The notes under the pieces: generated by a model | Databases searched by the model: none | What the model saw: the letters and a program-made list of their open reading frames with translations, nothing else | What the model was told of the DNA's origin: nothing | In this document: positions 17,998-26,725 of the stretch, in pieces | Numbering within the stretch: position 1 is the stretch's first letter | Layout of the letters: the number at the start of each line of letters is the position of its first letter | Position numbers and translations under genes: made by a program | DNA from: Gillisia lutea | GTDB lineage: Bacteria; Bacteroidota; Bacteroidia; Flavobacteriales; Flavobacteriaceae | Reading direction: 5' to 3' | DNA length: 64,000 nucleotides | Assembly (NCBI RefSeq): GCF_021568705.1 | Contig: NZ_JAKGTH010000008.1 | Span: 248,001-312,000 of the forward strand

Positions 17998-18618
17998 ATG
18001 AAAAAGGATGCGAAATCTACTAAAAAGAAATCGCGCATGCGTTTACTACACCAGTATTATAGCTATACCGGGTTTTATAAATTTGTGGGTAAAAGTGTAA
18101 AGAAAGCGATTATTCCTATTCTCCTTTTCATTGGTGCTATTTTAGCATTAGATTACTTTGTACTTGACCTCAATAAACTGTTGATAACGGTTACAGAAAC
18201 CTACTCCCCTGCTGGTATAATATCTGTATTTTTTGCTTCTGAATCTCTTCTAGGTTTAATCCCACCAGAGCTTTTTATTGCCTGGGCAGGTAAATCTGCT
18301 TACCCTATTTTCTATCTATCGCTACTTGCAGCAGCCTCCTATTTAGGGGGAATAGTTTCTTATTTTGGAGGTGTGGGAATCACTAAAATTCCCGCAGTAC
18401 ATAGAGCTATAGAGGTTAATATGGCCAAACACATTAAGAACACTCGTAAATGGGGCGGTTTCTTAATCATTGTTGGAGCCTTATTACCTATTCCATATGC
18501 TATGACGAGTATTGCTGCAGGCATTATCAGGTTTCCGTTTATGAGCTTCCTTATGTTTGGTTTACTGCGGTTTGTGCGATTCTACGCATATGCTTTAGTG
18601 ATATTTGAAATGGTTTAA
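17998..18618 (+). CDS. VTT/DedA-superfamily membrane protein (YqaA-like)
   Basis: This 206-residue membrane protein has a basic cytoplasmic N-terminus, a membrane helix at about 37-53 and a VTT-type core with re-entrant-like segments (SESLLGLIPPELFIAWAGK, then LGGIVSYFGGVGI). Further hydrophobic helices continue to the C-terminus. The glycine- and proline-rich loop and GALLPIPYAMTSIAAGIIRFP are typical of the DedA/YqaA superfamily, whose better known members act in lipid-carrier recycling or membrane homeostasis. A specific role here is not shown. Confidence 0.85.
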   Translation: MKKDAKSTKKKSRMRLLHQYYSYTGFYKFVGKSVKKAIIPILLFIGAILALDYFVLDLNKLLITVTETYSPAGIISVFFASESLLGLIPPELFIAWAGKSAYPIFYLSLLAAASYLGGIVSYFGGVGITKIPAVHRAIEVNMAKHIKNTRKWGGFLIIVGALLPIPYAMTSIAAGIIRFPFMSFLMFGLLRFVRFYAYALVIFEMV

Positions 18619-18716
18619 TATTTACTTCATACTTTCATTTAAACCTTAAAGTTTTTATAATTCAAAACTTATTTAAATTGGTTTAAGGTATTTTGGTGCT
18701 CAAAATACGTTGACCT

Positions 18717-19493
18717 ATGAATGATAAAGTAAAGAAAATAGCGCGTACAGGTTACGCTGCAAAAGGAATTGTATATGGTATTACAGGTGTACTTACTTTT
18801 TTAGCTGCCTTTAATTTAGGAGGTCAAAAAACCGGAAAGTTTAAGGTGATGGATTTTCTGGATAAACAACCCTTCGGTAACGCATTACTTATAATTATAG
18901 GAATAGGTTTACTTTGTTATTCGTTTTGGCGATTCAATCAAGCCATCTCTGATCCCGAAAATATTGGGACACAAAAAAAAGCTATCATAAAACGAGTAGC
19001 TTTTTTTATTAGTGGATGTATCTACACTGCCCTTTCGTTTGTTGCGGTTAAAAGAGTTTTTAGTAGTTCTGGTAGCGGGAACACTGCTAAACAATCAAGC
19101 ATTCTTGCAACTGAAACTGGACTTTTTATTATAATGATAGTTGGAGCTCTTCTTATTTTAACTGGAATTTATCAATTTATAAGGCTATACAAAGCTGATT
19201 TTATCCAAAAATTTAATTTCAAGGCAATAGCTGAAGAAAAGCGGAGAAAAATAATAAAAAACACCGCATATATGGGATTAAGCTCAAGAGGGATTATTTT
19301 TATGATTACCGGTTATTTTGCTTTAAAAGCGGGAATTACCTCAAATCCCTCAAAAATCAAAACCACAGCAGATGCTTTCAGTTATATGGAAGACAGCTCT
19401 TATGGTGCCTATCTACTTGCTTTAGTTGCGGCAGGTCTTGTTGGCTATGCAATATATATGTTAATGACTGCTCGCTATCGAACCTTTAAGTAA
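18717..19493 (+). CDS. DUF1206-type membrane protein
   Basis: This 258-residue protein has six predicted membrane helices arranged as three two-helix repeats. Repeat starts are GYAAKGIVYGITG (about 13), ISGCIYTALSFVAVKRV (about 93) and GLSSRGIIFMITGY (about 189). This is the DUF1206 pattern. Function is unknown in the family. The gene is separated from the VTT gene by about 100 bases and converges with the RNA-helicase gene. Confidence 0.85.
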   Translation: MNDKVKKIARTGYAAKGIVYGITGVLTFLAAFNLGGQKTGKFKVMDFLDKQPFGNALLIIIGIGLLCYSFWRFNQAISDPENIGTQKKAIIKRVAFFISGCIYTALSFVAVKRVFSSSGSGNTAKQSSILATETGLFIIMIVGALLILTGIYQFIRLYKADFIQKFNFKAIAEEKRRKIIKNTAYMGLSSRGIIFMITGYFALKAGITSNPSKIKTTADAFSYMEDSSYGAYLLALVAAGLVGYAIYMLMTARYRTFK

Positions 19494-19505
19494 ATAAATT
19501 TCACG

Positions 19506-20615
19506 CTATTTGATCTTGGAGAATTTGATACCCAAGCTTTTTTCCAATTCCCAAATTCTTCTTTGTTCATTTTTGTTAACCAACACCAAAGAAATTCCCG
19601 TTTTCCCCGCTCGAGCAGTTCTACCACTTCTATGTGTGTAATATTCCATTTGATCGGGTAATTGATAATGCACCACATAGGCCAGATTATCTACATCTAT
19701 TCCACGTGCAGCAACATCTGTGGCAACCAATATGTCAATACTTTTATTTTTAAAAGCACGCATTACCTTGTCTCGATCTTTTTGCAGCATATCTCCTTCC
19801 AGCAATCCAACTTCATAGTTCTTAGCATGCAGTTGCTTACTCAATGTTTTAGCCGCTACTTTCGTTTTAGTAAAAATTATCCCTCTGCTTCTACCTTGAG
19901 ACTTCAAGAAATATGTAAGTGTATCCAATTTTGAATTGTCATCTCCGGTTACATAATTATGTGCAATCCCAAAATTTACAGCTTGAGCTTTATCAATTGA
20001 AATTCGAAGTGCATCTGGAGAAACATAGGTGTTTATAATATCATTCAGTTCCTTAGGTAAGGTGGCTGAAAATAACCAGATATTTCTATCCCCTTTTGTT
20101 TTATTCAGAATTCGGGCTAAGTCATCTTTAAAACCCATGCTTAACATTTCATCGGCCTCATCTAGCACCAACGTATGGATTTTCGAAATATCCAATGCTT
20201 TTTTATTTAATAAATCTAAAAGTCTTCCCGGGGTAGCTACTACAATATGAGTTGGCCTGTTTAACCTTGAAATTTGAATATCTATCTTCTCTCCTCCGTA
20301 AACCGCTTCTGTAAAAACCTTTTCAGAATATTTAGTGAATTTAAAAAGTTGTTTGGCTATTTGCTGACCTAATTCTCTGGTTGGTGCGAGAATTAATGCC
20401 TGGATATGATCTTGCTTAAAATCTATTTTTGAAAGCAAAGGCAAACCAAAGGCGGCAGTTTTACCTGTACCTGTTTGCGCCTGTCCAATAAAATCTATAT
20501 TCTCTGTGGTTAGTACAGGAATAGCGGCATTTTGAATTTTTGTAGGGGTAATTATACCAAGTTCCTTCAATCCTTTATCAATTTCTTTAGATACTCCTAA
20601 TTCTATAAAACTCAT
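19506..20615 (-). CDS. DEAD-box RNA helicase (RhlE-like)
   Basis: This 369-residue helicase has the full DEAD-box set. The Q-motif region is TPTKIQNAAIP, Walker A is AQTGTGKTA, then PTRELGQQ, TPGRLLDLL, the DEAD box in VLDEADEM, and SAT in LFSATLP. The second lobe has IIFTKTK, TDVAARGID and HRSGRTARAGKTG. It has almost no C-terminal extension. Such proteins unwind RNA in ribosome assembly, decay or cold adaptation. A perfect -7 element (CAAAGATA at 20635-20642) lies upstream. Confidence 0.93.
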   Translation of the reverse strand: MSFIELGVSKEIDKGLKELGIITPTKIQNAAIPVLTTENIDFIGQAQTGTGKTAAFGLPLLSKIDFKQDHIQALILAPTRELGQQIAKQLFKFTKYSEKVFTEAVYGGEKIDIQISRLNRPTHIVVATPGRLLDLLNKKALDISKIHTLVLDEADEMLSMGFKDDLARILNKTKGDRNIWLFSATLPKELNDIINTYVSPDALRISIDKAQAVNFGIAHNYVTGDDNSKLDTLTYFLKSQGRSRGIIFTKTKVAAKTLSKQLHAKNYEVGLLEGDMLQKDRDKVMRAFKNKSIDILVATDVAARGIDVDNLAYVVHYQLPDQMEYYTHRSGRTARAGKTGISLVLVNKNEQRRIWELEKSLGIKFSKIK

Positions 20616-20634
20616 ATACTTCTATTTTTAAGCG

Positions 20635-20642
20635 CAAAGATA
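20635..20642 (-). promoter_or_regulatory. -7 promoter element for the RNA helicase gene
   Basis: On the minus strand this is TATCTTTG, an exact TAnnTTTG match, 19 bases upstream of the start codon. No clear -33 TTG is at the ideal spacing. Confidence 0.5.
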
Positions 20643-20774
20643 CCTTTTTACAAATGAATCTGGTTTATACTAATAAAAGTTTAAAGCTGTTAAAGTATAG
20701 CCAAACCATCATCATTATTATTCTAAGATGTGAAAGTTTAATAGATTTCGGCCATAACCAATTAAAACTAATTT

Positions 20775-20930
20775 ATGTCTATATTACTGATCATACTTAC
20801 CATTATATTGCCACCATTAGCTGTATTTTTGCAGCACGGATTAGGAAAAGATTTCCTAATAAATGTATTATTGACTGCCTTAGGTTGGTTGCCAGGTGTT
20901 ATCCATGCATTTTATGTGAACAAGAGATAA
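20775..20930 (+). CDS. Pmp3/YqaE-family small membrane protein (51 aa)
   Basis: This short gene encodes 51 residues with two membrane helices: MSILLIILTIILPPLAVFLQ, then a short loop, then LINVLLTALGWLPGVIHAFYV. The PPLAVFL and LGWLPGVIHA motifs are diagnostic of the Pmp3/YqaE family (UPF0057). Family members are linked to membrane potential and salt or cold stress. A larger frame covering the same bases (20654-21085) has no family resemblance and is a shadow. A strong terminator follows directly. Confidence 0.92.
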   Translation: MSILLIILTIILPPLAVFLQHGLGKDFLINVLLTALGWLPGVIHAFYVNKR

Positions 20931-20963
20931 AAAAAGAGGATCATTGTGATCCTCTTTTTTTTT
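20931..20963. terminator. Bidirectional intrinsic terminator
   Basis: AGAGGATCA and TGATCCTCT form a stem over a 3-base loop, flanked by A- and T-runs. It lies between the Pmp3 gene and the convergent galE; the latter's stop codon is at its edge. Confidence 0.9.
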
Positions 20964-21999
20964 ATGCTTCCTTTTCCTGTTTGGTTACTTTTTGTTCCCA
21001 TTTCCAGGCACTTGCCAAAGCTTCATCTAAGCTCCTCTCGGCACGCCATTTTAAAACATTATTGGCTTTATTTGTGTCTGCATAGGCAGCCGTAATATCG
21101 CCTTCTCGTCTGCCAACTATTTTATATTTCAATTTCTTTCCAGAGGTGCGCTCAAATGACTGAATAACTTCTAAAACTGAATTACCTTTTCCGGTACCAA
21201 GATTAAAAACCTCGTAATTATTTTCTAGTTGGACTTCTAATAATCTTTTCAAAGCTATCACGTGCGCGTTTGCAAGATCCATAACGTGAATGTAATCGCG
21301 AATACAGGTCCCATCTGGAGTTGGATAATCATCTCCAAAAACGGAAAGCTGTTCTCTTTTACCTATAGCTGTTTGCGTGATAAAAGGGACTAAATTTTGA
21401 GGAGTTCCTATTGGCAGCTCCCCAATCTCAGCGCTTGGATGTGCCCCTATTGGATTAAAGTAACGCAGGGAAATTGCCTTTAAATTGGAATACACCTTAC
21501 ACGTGTCCTGGATAATTTCTTCCCCTATTTGCTTAGTATTACCATAAGGCGACTCTGCCTTCTTTACCGGTGCATTTTCACTAATAGGCAGCTCGTCGGC
21601 CTGGCCATAAACTGTACAGGAAGAACTAAATATAAAATTAGACTGATCTTTCTTACTAAGTTCCTGTAAAAGGTAGATTAGGGTATTCAAATTATTCTCA
21701 TAATACAACAATGGGTTCTCTACACTTTCTCCCACTGCCTTTGATGCTGCAAAATGTATAACCCCACCAATATCGGAATATTTTTCAAAAAAGTTGACTA
21801 CGGCCTCCTTATCTCTTAAGTCTATATTTTCAAAATCTGGTGTTTTATTGGTTATCTTAGTTATCCCTGCTAAAACATCTATAGAGGAGTTCGATAAATT
21901 GTCTATAATAACAACATCAAAACCTTGTTCCTGTAAAGCTACTACTGTATGTGAACCAATAAAGCCTAAGCCACCGGTTACTAATATTTTCGATTTCAT
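20962..21999 (-). CDS. galE: UDP-glucose 4-epimerase
   Basis: This 345-residue extended SDR epimerase has GGLGFIGSHTV near its start and SSSCTVYG, then the catalytic Tyr-x3-Lys in SPYGNTK. It also has the substrate region GAHPSAEIGELP and RDYIHVMDLANAH, which are GalE hallmarks. It interconverts UDP-glucose and UDP-galactose with bound NAD. No sugar-metabolism neighbours are present, so it may supply galactose for surface polysaccharide as well as Leloir metabolism. Confidence 0.94.
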   Translation of the reverse strand: MKSKILVTGGLGFIGSHTVVALQEQGFDVVIIDNLSNSSIDVLAGITKITNKTPDFENIDLRDKEAVVNFFEKYSDIGGVIHFAASKAVGESVENPLLYYENNLNTLIYLLQELSKKDQSNFIFSSSCTVYGQADELPISENAPVKKAESPYGNTKQIGEEIIQDTCKVYSNLKAISLRYFNPIGAHPSAEIGELPIGTPQNLVPFITQTAIGKREQLSVFGDDYPTPDGTCIRDYIHVMDLANAHVIALKRLLEVQLENNYEVFNLGTGKGNSVLEVIQSFERTSGKKLKYKIVGRREGDITAAYADTNKANNVLKWRAERSLDEALASAWKWEQKVTKQEKEA

Positions 22000-22140
22000 G
22001 ATCTAATTTTATATGTTGCAAATTAAGAAAAATACCCTGAAGTGTTTCTAATTATAAGCGTATACTATTAAAAAGACTATTTATTTGATAATTACAGCTT
22101 ATAAACTTGTTAATCCTACTTACACTCTACTTATAAAATT

Positions 22141-22148
22141 TATCTTTG
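22141..22148 (+). promoter_or_regulatory. -7 promoter element
   Basis: TATCTTTG is an exact TAnnTTTG match, 19 bases before the ATG at 22167. It also contains the TTG of a longer reading frame, which excludes that TTG as a start because it lies upstream of transcription. Confidence 0.55.
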
Positions 22149-22166
22149 TTTCCAATATCGCATTAT

Positions 22167-22451
22167 ATGAGGCCTAACCAACAAATTAAAATTTTTAGAA
22201 CCATCAGTGTCCTTGAAGGAATTTCATTTTTAGTATTGCTTTTAGTAGCAATGCCTTTAAAATATCTTATGGATAAACCTCAAATGGTCCAAACAGTAGG
22301 AATGGCCCATGGTGTTTTATTTATTTTATATATTATAGGTGCGCTATGGATGTTTAAAATGCTGAATTGGACCTGGAAGACCCTTGTTATCGCTATTATT
22401 TGCTCTGTCCTGCCTTTCGGCCCGTTTTATGTCGAAAAAAAATTCTTGTAA
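22167..22451 (+). CDS. DUF3817 integral membrane protein
   Basis: This 94-residue membrane protein has three predicted helices (FRTISVLEGISFLVLLLVA, VGMAHGVLFILYIIGALW and TLVIAIICSVLPFGPFYVEKK). The central AHG and terminal PFGPFYVEKK match DUF3817, a family of small membrane proteins of unknown function. I set the start at ATG 22167 because an upstream TTG sits inside the promoter element. It is followed 4 bases later by a mechanosensitive-channel gene, so the two are probably cotranscribed. Confidence 0.85.
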   Translation: MRPNQQIKIFRTISVLEGISFLVLLLVAMPLKYLMDKPQMVQTVGMAHGVLFILYIIGALWMFKMLNWTWKTLVIAIICSVLPFGPFYVEKKFL

Positions 22452-22455
22452 CGCT

Positions 22456-23751
22456 ATGGAAGACCTTTTTGATTTTAAATTTATTACCTGTGCTTTAGAA
22501 GACTACCTTATTAAACAAGGAATGAATTTGGAAGTTGCCGAATATATCGGGTTATTTGTCAATCTCTCTGCCCTCATTCTTGCCGTATTAGTGATTAATT
22601 ATATATTGCGAAGATTTGTTATTGAGTCCTTTAAAACCTTCACCAATAGAACAAAAACTACTTTTGATGATTTTCTTATAAAAAGTAATTTTCCAAAATA
22701 TATAGGTCAGATCATACCTATCATCTTAATATATTCTACAATATCATATATCTTAATAGACCACCAGTTTATGTTAAAATTGGTTCTGTTTATACTGGAT
22801 ATCTATGTCATAATTCTGGTAGTATGGATTTTTAGAAGTTTGCTGAGAACCACTCGAAATTTTCTTAAAACTCAAGATGAATATAGTGATAAACCCTTAG
22901 ATAGCTACATTCAGGTATTGATGATATTTATTTGGGTGGTAGGTATCATGTTTATTTTTTCTGAAATTACAGGGAAATCGGTAATTAATTTTGCGATTTC
23001 TCTTGGTGCAGCATCTGCAGTATTGCTACTGATATTTAAGGATACTATTTTAGGATTTGTGGCTTCAATTCAAGTTTCTGTAAACGATATTGTTCGAATT
23101 GGAGACTGGATAACCTTTAGTAAATATGGTGCTGATGGAAATGTAACTGAAATTAACTTAGCTACCGTAAAAGTCCAGAACTTTGATAATACTTTCACCT
23201 CAATTCCTACATACAGCCTTATTTCTGATTCATTTCAAAACTGGAGAGGAATGCAGGATTCTCCGGGAAGACGAATTAAACGAGCAGTTTTCATCAAACA
23301 GAATTCCGTTAAATTCGTATCTTCAGAAGACCTTGAAAGATATAAGAAAATAAGTTTGATTGCGCCTTATTTGGAGCATCGTCAAAAAGAAATTGACAAG
23401 TATAATAACACTAATAACATTAATAAAGAAATTCCGATTAACGGAAGAAACCAAACCAACTTGGGGATTTTTAGAAAATATGCCGATGCCTACTTGCAGG
23501 ATCACTCTGCAATTCATAAAGAGCTATACTTGATAGTTAGGCACTTGGCTCCCACCCCTCAAGGGATTCCGGTAGAAATATTATGTTTTAGTAGAGATAA
23601 GCGTTGGGAAAATTTCGAATATATTTCCGCAGATATATTTGATCATCTAATTGCGGCAGTTCCCTATTTCGATCTAAAATTATTCGAGTCACCTTCCGGG
23701 GACGATATTCAACGATTATACACTAATTTTAAAGATGCCCCAGAGGCCTAA
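22456..23751 (+). CDS. MscS-family mechanosensitive channel (YbdG-like)
   Basis: This 431-residue channel protein has five or so N-terminal membrane helices (about 25-180) and a pore-helix region ISLGAASAVLLLIFKDTILGFVASIQV. The Sm-like beta domain follows (INDIVRIGDWI and TEINLATVKVQNFDNTFTSIPTY), then an insertion and a C-terminal alpha/beta domain. The length and extra inserted region match the YbdG subgroup, which opens on osmotic downshock. I choose the ATG at 22456 over an upstream frame extension that overlaps the DUF3817 gene. It forms a cluster with a nuclease/phosphatase-fold gene and a second MscS channel. Confidence 0.9.
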   Translation: MEDLFDFKFITCALEDYLIKQGMNLEVAEYIGLFVNLSALILAVLVINYILRRFVIESFKTFTNRTKTTFDDFLIKSNFPKYIGQIIPIILIYSTISYILIDHQFMLKLVLFILDIYVIILVVWIFRSLLRTTRNFLKTQDEYSDKPLDSYIQVLMIFIWVVGIMFIFSEITGKSVINFAISLGAASAVLLLIFKDTILGFVASIQVSVNDIVRIGDWITFSKYGADGNVTEINLATVKVQNFDNTFTSIPTYSLISDSFQNWRGMQDSPGRRIKRAVFIKQNSVKFVSSEDLERYKKISLIAPYLEHRQKEIDKYNNTNNINKEIPINGRNQTNLGIFRKYADAYLQDHSAIHKELYLIVRHLAPTPQGIPVEILCFSRDKRWENFEYISADIFDHLIAAVPYFDLKLFESPSGDDIQRLYTNFKDAPEA

Positions 23752-23775
23752 CCTCTTTTCTAATAATTTATATTT

Positions 23776-24867
23776 ATGAAATTAAAACCTTTCTTACAAG
23801 GCTTTGGAATATTCGCGGTAGTTCTTACACTTATACCAATCGCGGCGGCCGATTTCTGGTGGATACGAATGTTCGATTACCCCCATATTCAACTCACCAT
23901 TCTAACCTTCGTAGCATTAATGACCTATTTCATAAAGTTTGATGTAAAATGGGTGGAAGATTATGTTTTTGTAGTGGTACTTGCTGCTTGTTTCTTATTC
24001 CAGTTATTAAAAATTTATCCTTATCTACCACATTCTAATTATGAAGTTGGAGACTCTTCGCCCACAGTAGATAAGGCTAATACAATAAAATTTTATGCCG
24101 CTAATGTCTTGCAAAAAAATACCAATCCAGATCTGCTAATTAAGGAAATTGAAGATAAAGATCCCGATATTTTACTATTAACAGAAACCGATAAGCGATG
24201 GCAAAACGATGTGGCGAGCGCAGTTGCCAAATATCCGTATAAAGCAGAAATGCCTTTAGATAATACTTATGGAATGTTATTATATTCAAAATTGAAAATG
24301 AAGGATCCTAAGATTAGGTTTTTAATAGATGACAGCATTCCTTCTATTCATACCATTTTAAAATTAAGATCGGGTAAGGAAATAAGCTTTCACGCTATCC
24401 ACCCTACTCCACCAATGCCACAGGAAAATCCTTCGTCTACAGACAGGGATGGGGAGATGATGCTGGTTGCTGAAATGGCAATGAATAGGGATCTACCGGT
24501 AATTGTGGCCGGCGACTTTAACGATGTTGCCTGGTCTGGAACCTCTACCCTTTTCCGAGAAGTAAGCAGATTATTGGATGTTAGGGTTGGTAGAGGATTC
24601 TATAATTCATTTGATGTGAAAAGCTTCATTTTAAGATGGCCTCTAGATCACTTTTTTGTTTCAGAAGAGTTTAGAGTTTCAGAAATAAAAACAGGAGAAA
24701 GTATAGATTCCGATCACTATCCGTTTACTATAACATTAAGCTTAGAACCTGAAAGAGCTGCAGAACAAAAGGCTGAAGCACCAAGTAAAGACCAGTTAGA
24801 ACGAGCGAATGAACAGATAAAAAAAGCAAAAGAAGAGCAGGCTGAAAAGAATGGAAATGAAAAATAA
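23776..24867 (+). CDS. Membrane-anchored endonuclease/exonuclease/phosphatase-family protein
   Basis: This 363-residue protein has three N-terminal membrane helices (about 8-85) and then an EEP-fold catalytic domain facing the periplasm or exterior. Motifs visible are FYAANVL, the metal-binding Glu in LLTETD, the histidine in AIHPTPP, AGDFNDV and the terminal SDHYP. A charged helical tail follows. The fold hosts nucleases, sphingomyelinases and inositol phosphatases; the substrate here is not indicated. It lies 24 bases after the YbdG-like channel. Confidence 0.88.
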   Translation: MKLKPFLQGFGIFAVVLTLIPIAAADFWWIRMFDYPHIQLTILTFVALMTYFIKFDVKWVEDYVFVVVLAACFLFQLLKIYPYLPHSNYEVGDSSPTVDKANTIKFYAANVLQKNTNPDLLIKEIEDKDPDILLLTETDKRWQNDVASAVAKYPYKAEMPLDNTYGMLLYSKLKMKDPKIRFLIDDSIPSIHTILKLRSGKEISFHAIHPTPPMPQENPSSTDRDGEMMLVAEMAMNRDLPVIVAGDFNDVAWSGTSTLFREVSRLLDVRVGRGFYNSFDVKSFILRWPLDHFFVSEEFRVSEIKTGESIDSDHYPFTITLSLEPERAAEQKAEAPSKDQLERANEQIKKAKEEQAEKNGNEK

Positions 24868-24954
24868 CTTATAAACCCTGAAGTTTGCATTAAATACTTG
24901 CATAGAATTAGCAGGCTATTTAAGCATAATGTTTATTTTTAAAAAAAATAGAAA

Positions 24955-25890
24955 ATGCTTCAAAACAACGACGCTAGTCAAGTAAAAACTATAAGTGAAG
25001 CTTTTTTAGAGTTTTACGATAATTTTATAGCCCAATTACCGGGAATTGGCTTTGGTCTTGTTATTATTATTTTAGGCGTACTAATAGGTACGTGGATTGG
25101 AAGATTTGCCCGACAGCGTATCTCTGCGCAAACTGAAGACCCATTAATGAGCAGGTTCTTAGGAAAAGCCATTCGGTTTTTCTTTATCATTATAGCCATC
25201 ATGTTAGGTCTGAAAGCTGCAGGTCTTGGTGGAATCGCTACCGGTATTCTCACTGCCGCAGGAGCAAGTGCAGTAGTTTTGGGCTTTGCATTTAAAGATA
25301 TTGGAGAAAACTTTATTGCAGGCATCATCCTCGCTTTTAACAGGCCATTTAATATTCATGATACAGTTGAAATTGGAGAAAACTTCGGAAAAGTGAAAGC
25401 CCTGGAATTTCGATATACCAAATTAAAAACATTTGATGGAAAAGATGTATATATCCCCAACAGTGATGTATTAACCAAACCAGTTACCAATTATACCGAA
25501 GATGGCTTTTACAGATGGAGTTTTGTTATTGGTATAGCTTATGAAGATAATATTGATGGAGCCAAAGCTACTGTGATGGAAGCATTAAAGAAGGAGCCTA
25601 ATGTAATTGAGGACGTGGAACATCAAAATTTTGTAATTGAAGACGAACTTGCCACTAGCACAGTAAATTTGAAAGTATTCTTCTGGGTAGATACTAAAGA
25701 TTTTAGAAGAATGGCAATGATAACCAAAGGAAATGTTGTTAGGAAAGTAAAAGAAGCCTTAGAAGATAATGGTTACTATATGCCGGCAGATATCCAGGAA
25801 ATCAAAATTTACGGTGGAAATAAGCAACTAGATTTCCCTGTAAGACTTTCGCCCGAGATAAAAAACAATAGTGAGAAGGACAATATTTAA
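24955..25890 (+). CDS. Small-conductance mechanosensitive channel (MscS type)
   Basis: This 311-residue channel has three N-terminal membrane helices, the pore helix IATGILTAAGASAVVLGFAFKDIGENFIAG with alternating Gly and Ala, then the beta domain (NIHDTVEIGENFGKV and FDGKDVYIPNSDVLTKPVTNYT) and a C-terminal domain. It is the canonical MscS length class, unlike the larger YbdG-like channel upstream. It opens as an emergency valve on hypo-osmotic shock. Its stop codon overlaps the convergent thioesterase stop by 4 bases. Confidence 0.93.
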   Translation: MLQNNDASQVKTISEAFLEFYDNFIAQLPGIGFGLVIIILGVLIGTWIGRFARQRISAQTEDPLMSRFLGKAIRFFFIIIAIMLGLKAAGLGGIATGILTAAGASAVVLGFAFKDIGENFIAGIILAFNRPFNIHDTVEIGENFGKVKALEFRYTKLKTFDGKDVYIPNSDVLTKPVTNYTEDGFYRWSFVIGIAYEDNIDGAKATVMEALKKEPNVIEDVEHQNFVIEDELATSTVNLKVFFWVDTKDFRRMAMITKGNVVRKVKEALEDNGYYMPADIQEIKIYGGNKQLDFPVRLSPEIKNNSEKDNI

Positions 25891-26276
25891 TCTTTCAACC
25901 TGTCTTTTACATACTCGATTTTTGATTTCCCATGGGCTCGAGGTTTTCCATTTTTATCAAGGCTCACCATTACAATATTTTCTATTGTAATAATAGTTTC
26001 ACGCGACATCTTATTTCTTACTTCACAACGTAACGTAAGCGATGCATTTCCAAATTTTACAACATCAATTCCAATTTCAATAATATCTCCCTGACTGGCA
26101 GAACTTTTGAAATTTATTTCACTCATAAATTTTGTAACCACCTTAGGGTTTTCTAATTGAATGATTGAATACAAAGCGCACTCTTCATCAATCCACTCTA
26201 AAAGTCGGCCTCCAAAGAGCGAACCATTTGGGTTTAAATCTTGAGGTTTTACCCACTTTCTAGTATGAAATCTCAT
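25887..26276 (-). CDS. Hotdog-fold acyl-CoA thioesterase
   Basis: This 129-residue protein is a small hotdog thioesterase of the YciA/BFIT-like group, hydrolysing acyl-CoA. The motif NPNGSLFGGRLLEWIDEECA contains the family's catalytic Asp/Glu. The strand pattern (INFKSSASQGDIIEIGIDVVKF) fits the single hotdog domain. The start is the ATG at 26276; a longer frame would run into the Nudix gene. It is downstream of Nudix, DUF72 and aldehyde-dehydrogenase genes. Confidence 0.9.
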   Translation of the reverse strand: MRFHTRKWVKPQDLNPNGSLFGGRLLEWIDEECALYSIIQLENPKVVTKFMSEINFKSSASQGDIIEIGIDVVKFGNASLTLRCEVRNKMSRETIITIENIVMVSLDKNGKPRAHGKSKIEYVKDRLKD

Positions 26277-26301
26277 AATTTTATAATTTAAAATATCTAA
26301 G

Positions 26302-26724
26302 TTAAACAGAAACTCCCAAACTTTCGGTGGCTTCTGAAATAATCTGAAGATGATCAAAAGCTAATTCAGGTAGTTTTTTAATACTGAACCATTTAGCTTC
26401 CCGGGCATCATCACTTCCCACTACTTCGAATTCCTTTTCCACGCTACCAACAAATGCTATAGAAATAGTTCTTCCACGTGGGTCTCTTCCTATCCTGCCA
26501 AAAGCATGTAATTGCTTTAAGCTCTCCAACTTCAAACCGGTTTCTTCTTTTAATTCTCTTTTGGCACCGGTCTCTAACTCTTCATCTTCTTCTAAAAATC
26601 CTCCCGGTAAAGCCCATTGATACTTATAAGGATCATTTTTCCTTTGAATAAGAAGCACCTTTTTATCGCTGTGTTCAATACAGAAAATCACGGTATCCAC
26701 GGTTATTGCTATTTCCTGTTTCAT
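26302..26724 (-). CDS. Nudix hydrolase
   Basis: This 140-residue protein has the Nudix box GGFLEEDEELETGAKRELKEETGLK (residues about 44-66), with the Mg2+-binding REL-EE residues. It hydrolyses nucleoside diphosphates linked to another moiety. The exact substrate cannot be told. It is 1 base from the end of the DUF72 gene upstream, so the two are in one operon. Confidence 0.92.
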   Translation of the reverse strand: MKQEIAITVDTVIFCIEHSDKKVLLIQRKNDPYKYQWALPGGFLEEDEELETGAKRELKEETGLKLESLKQLHAFGRIGRDPRGRTISIAFVGSVEKEFEVVGSDDAREAKWFSIKKLPELAFDHLQIISEATESLGVSV

Positions 26725-26725
26725 C

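Noticed and set aside
20654-21085. A 143-residue open frame on the plus strand
   Set aside because: It reads through the Pmp3/YqaE gene in another frame and then the terminator and galE antisense. The Pmp3 frame has a clear family match, so this longer one is a shadow.
22384-22455. Extended start for the YbdG-like channel
   Set aside because: The 24 extra residues overlap the DUF3817 gene and have no channel-like sequence. The ATG at 22456 gives a normal N-terminus.
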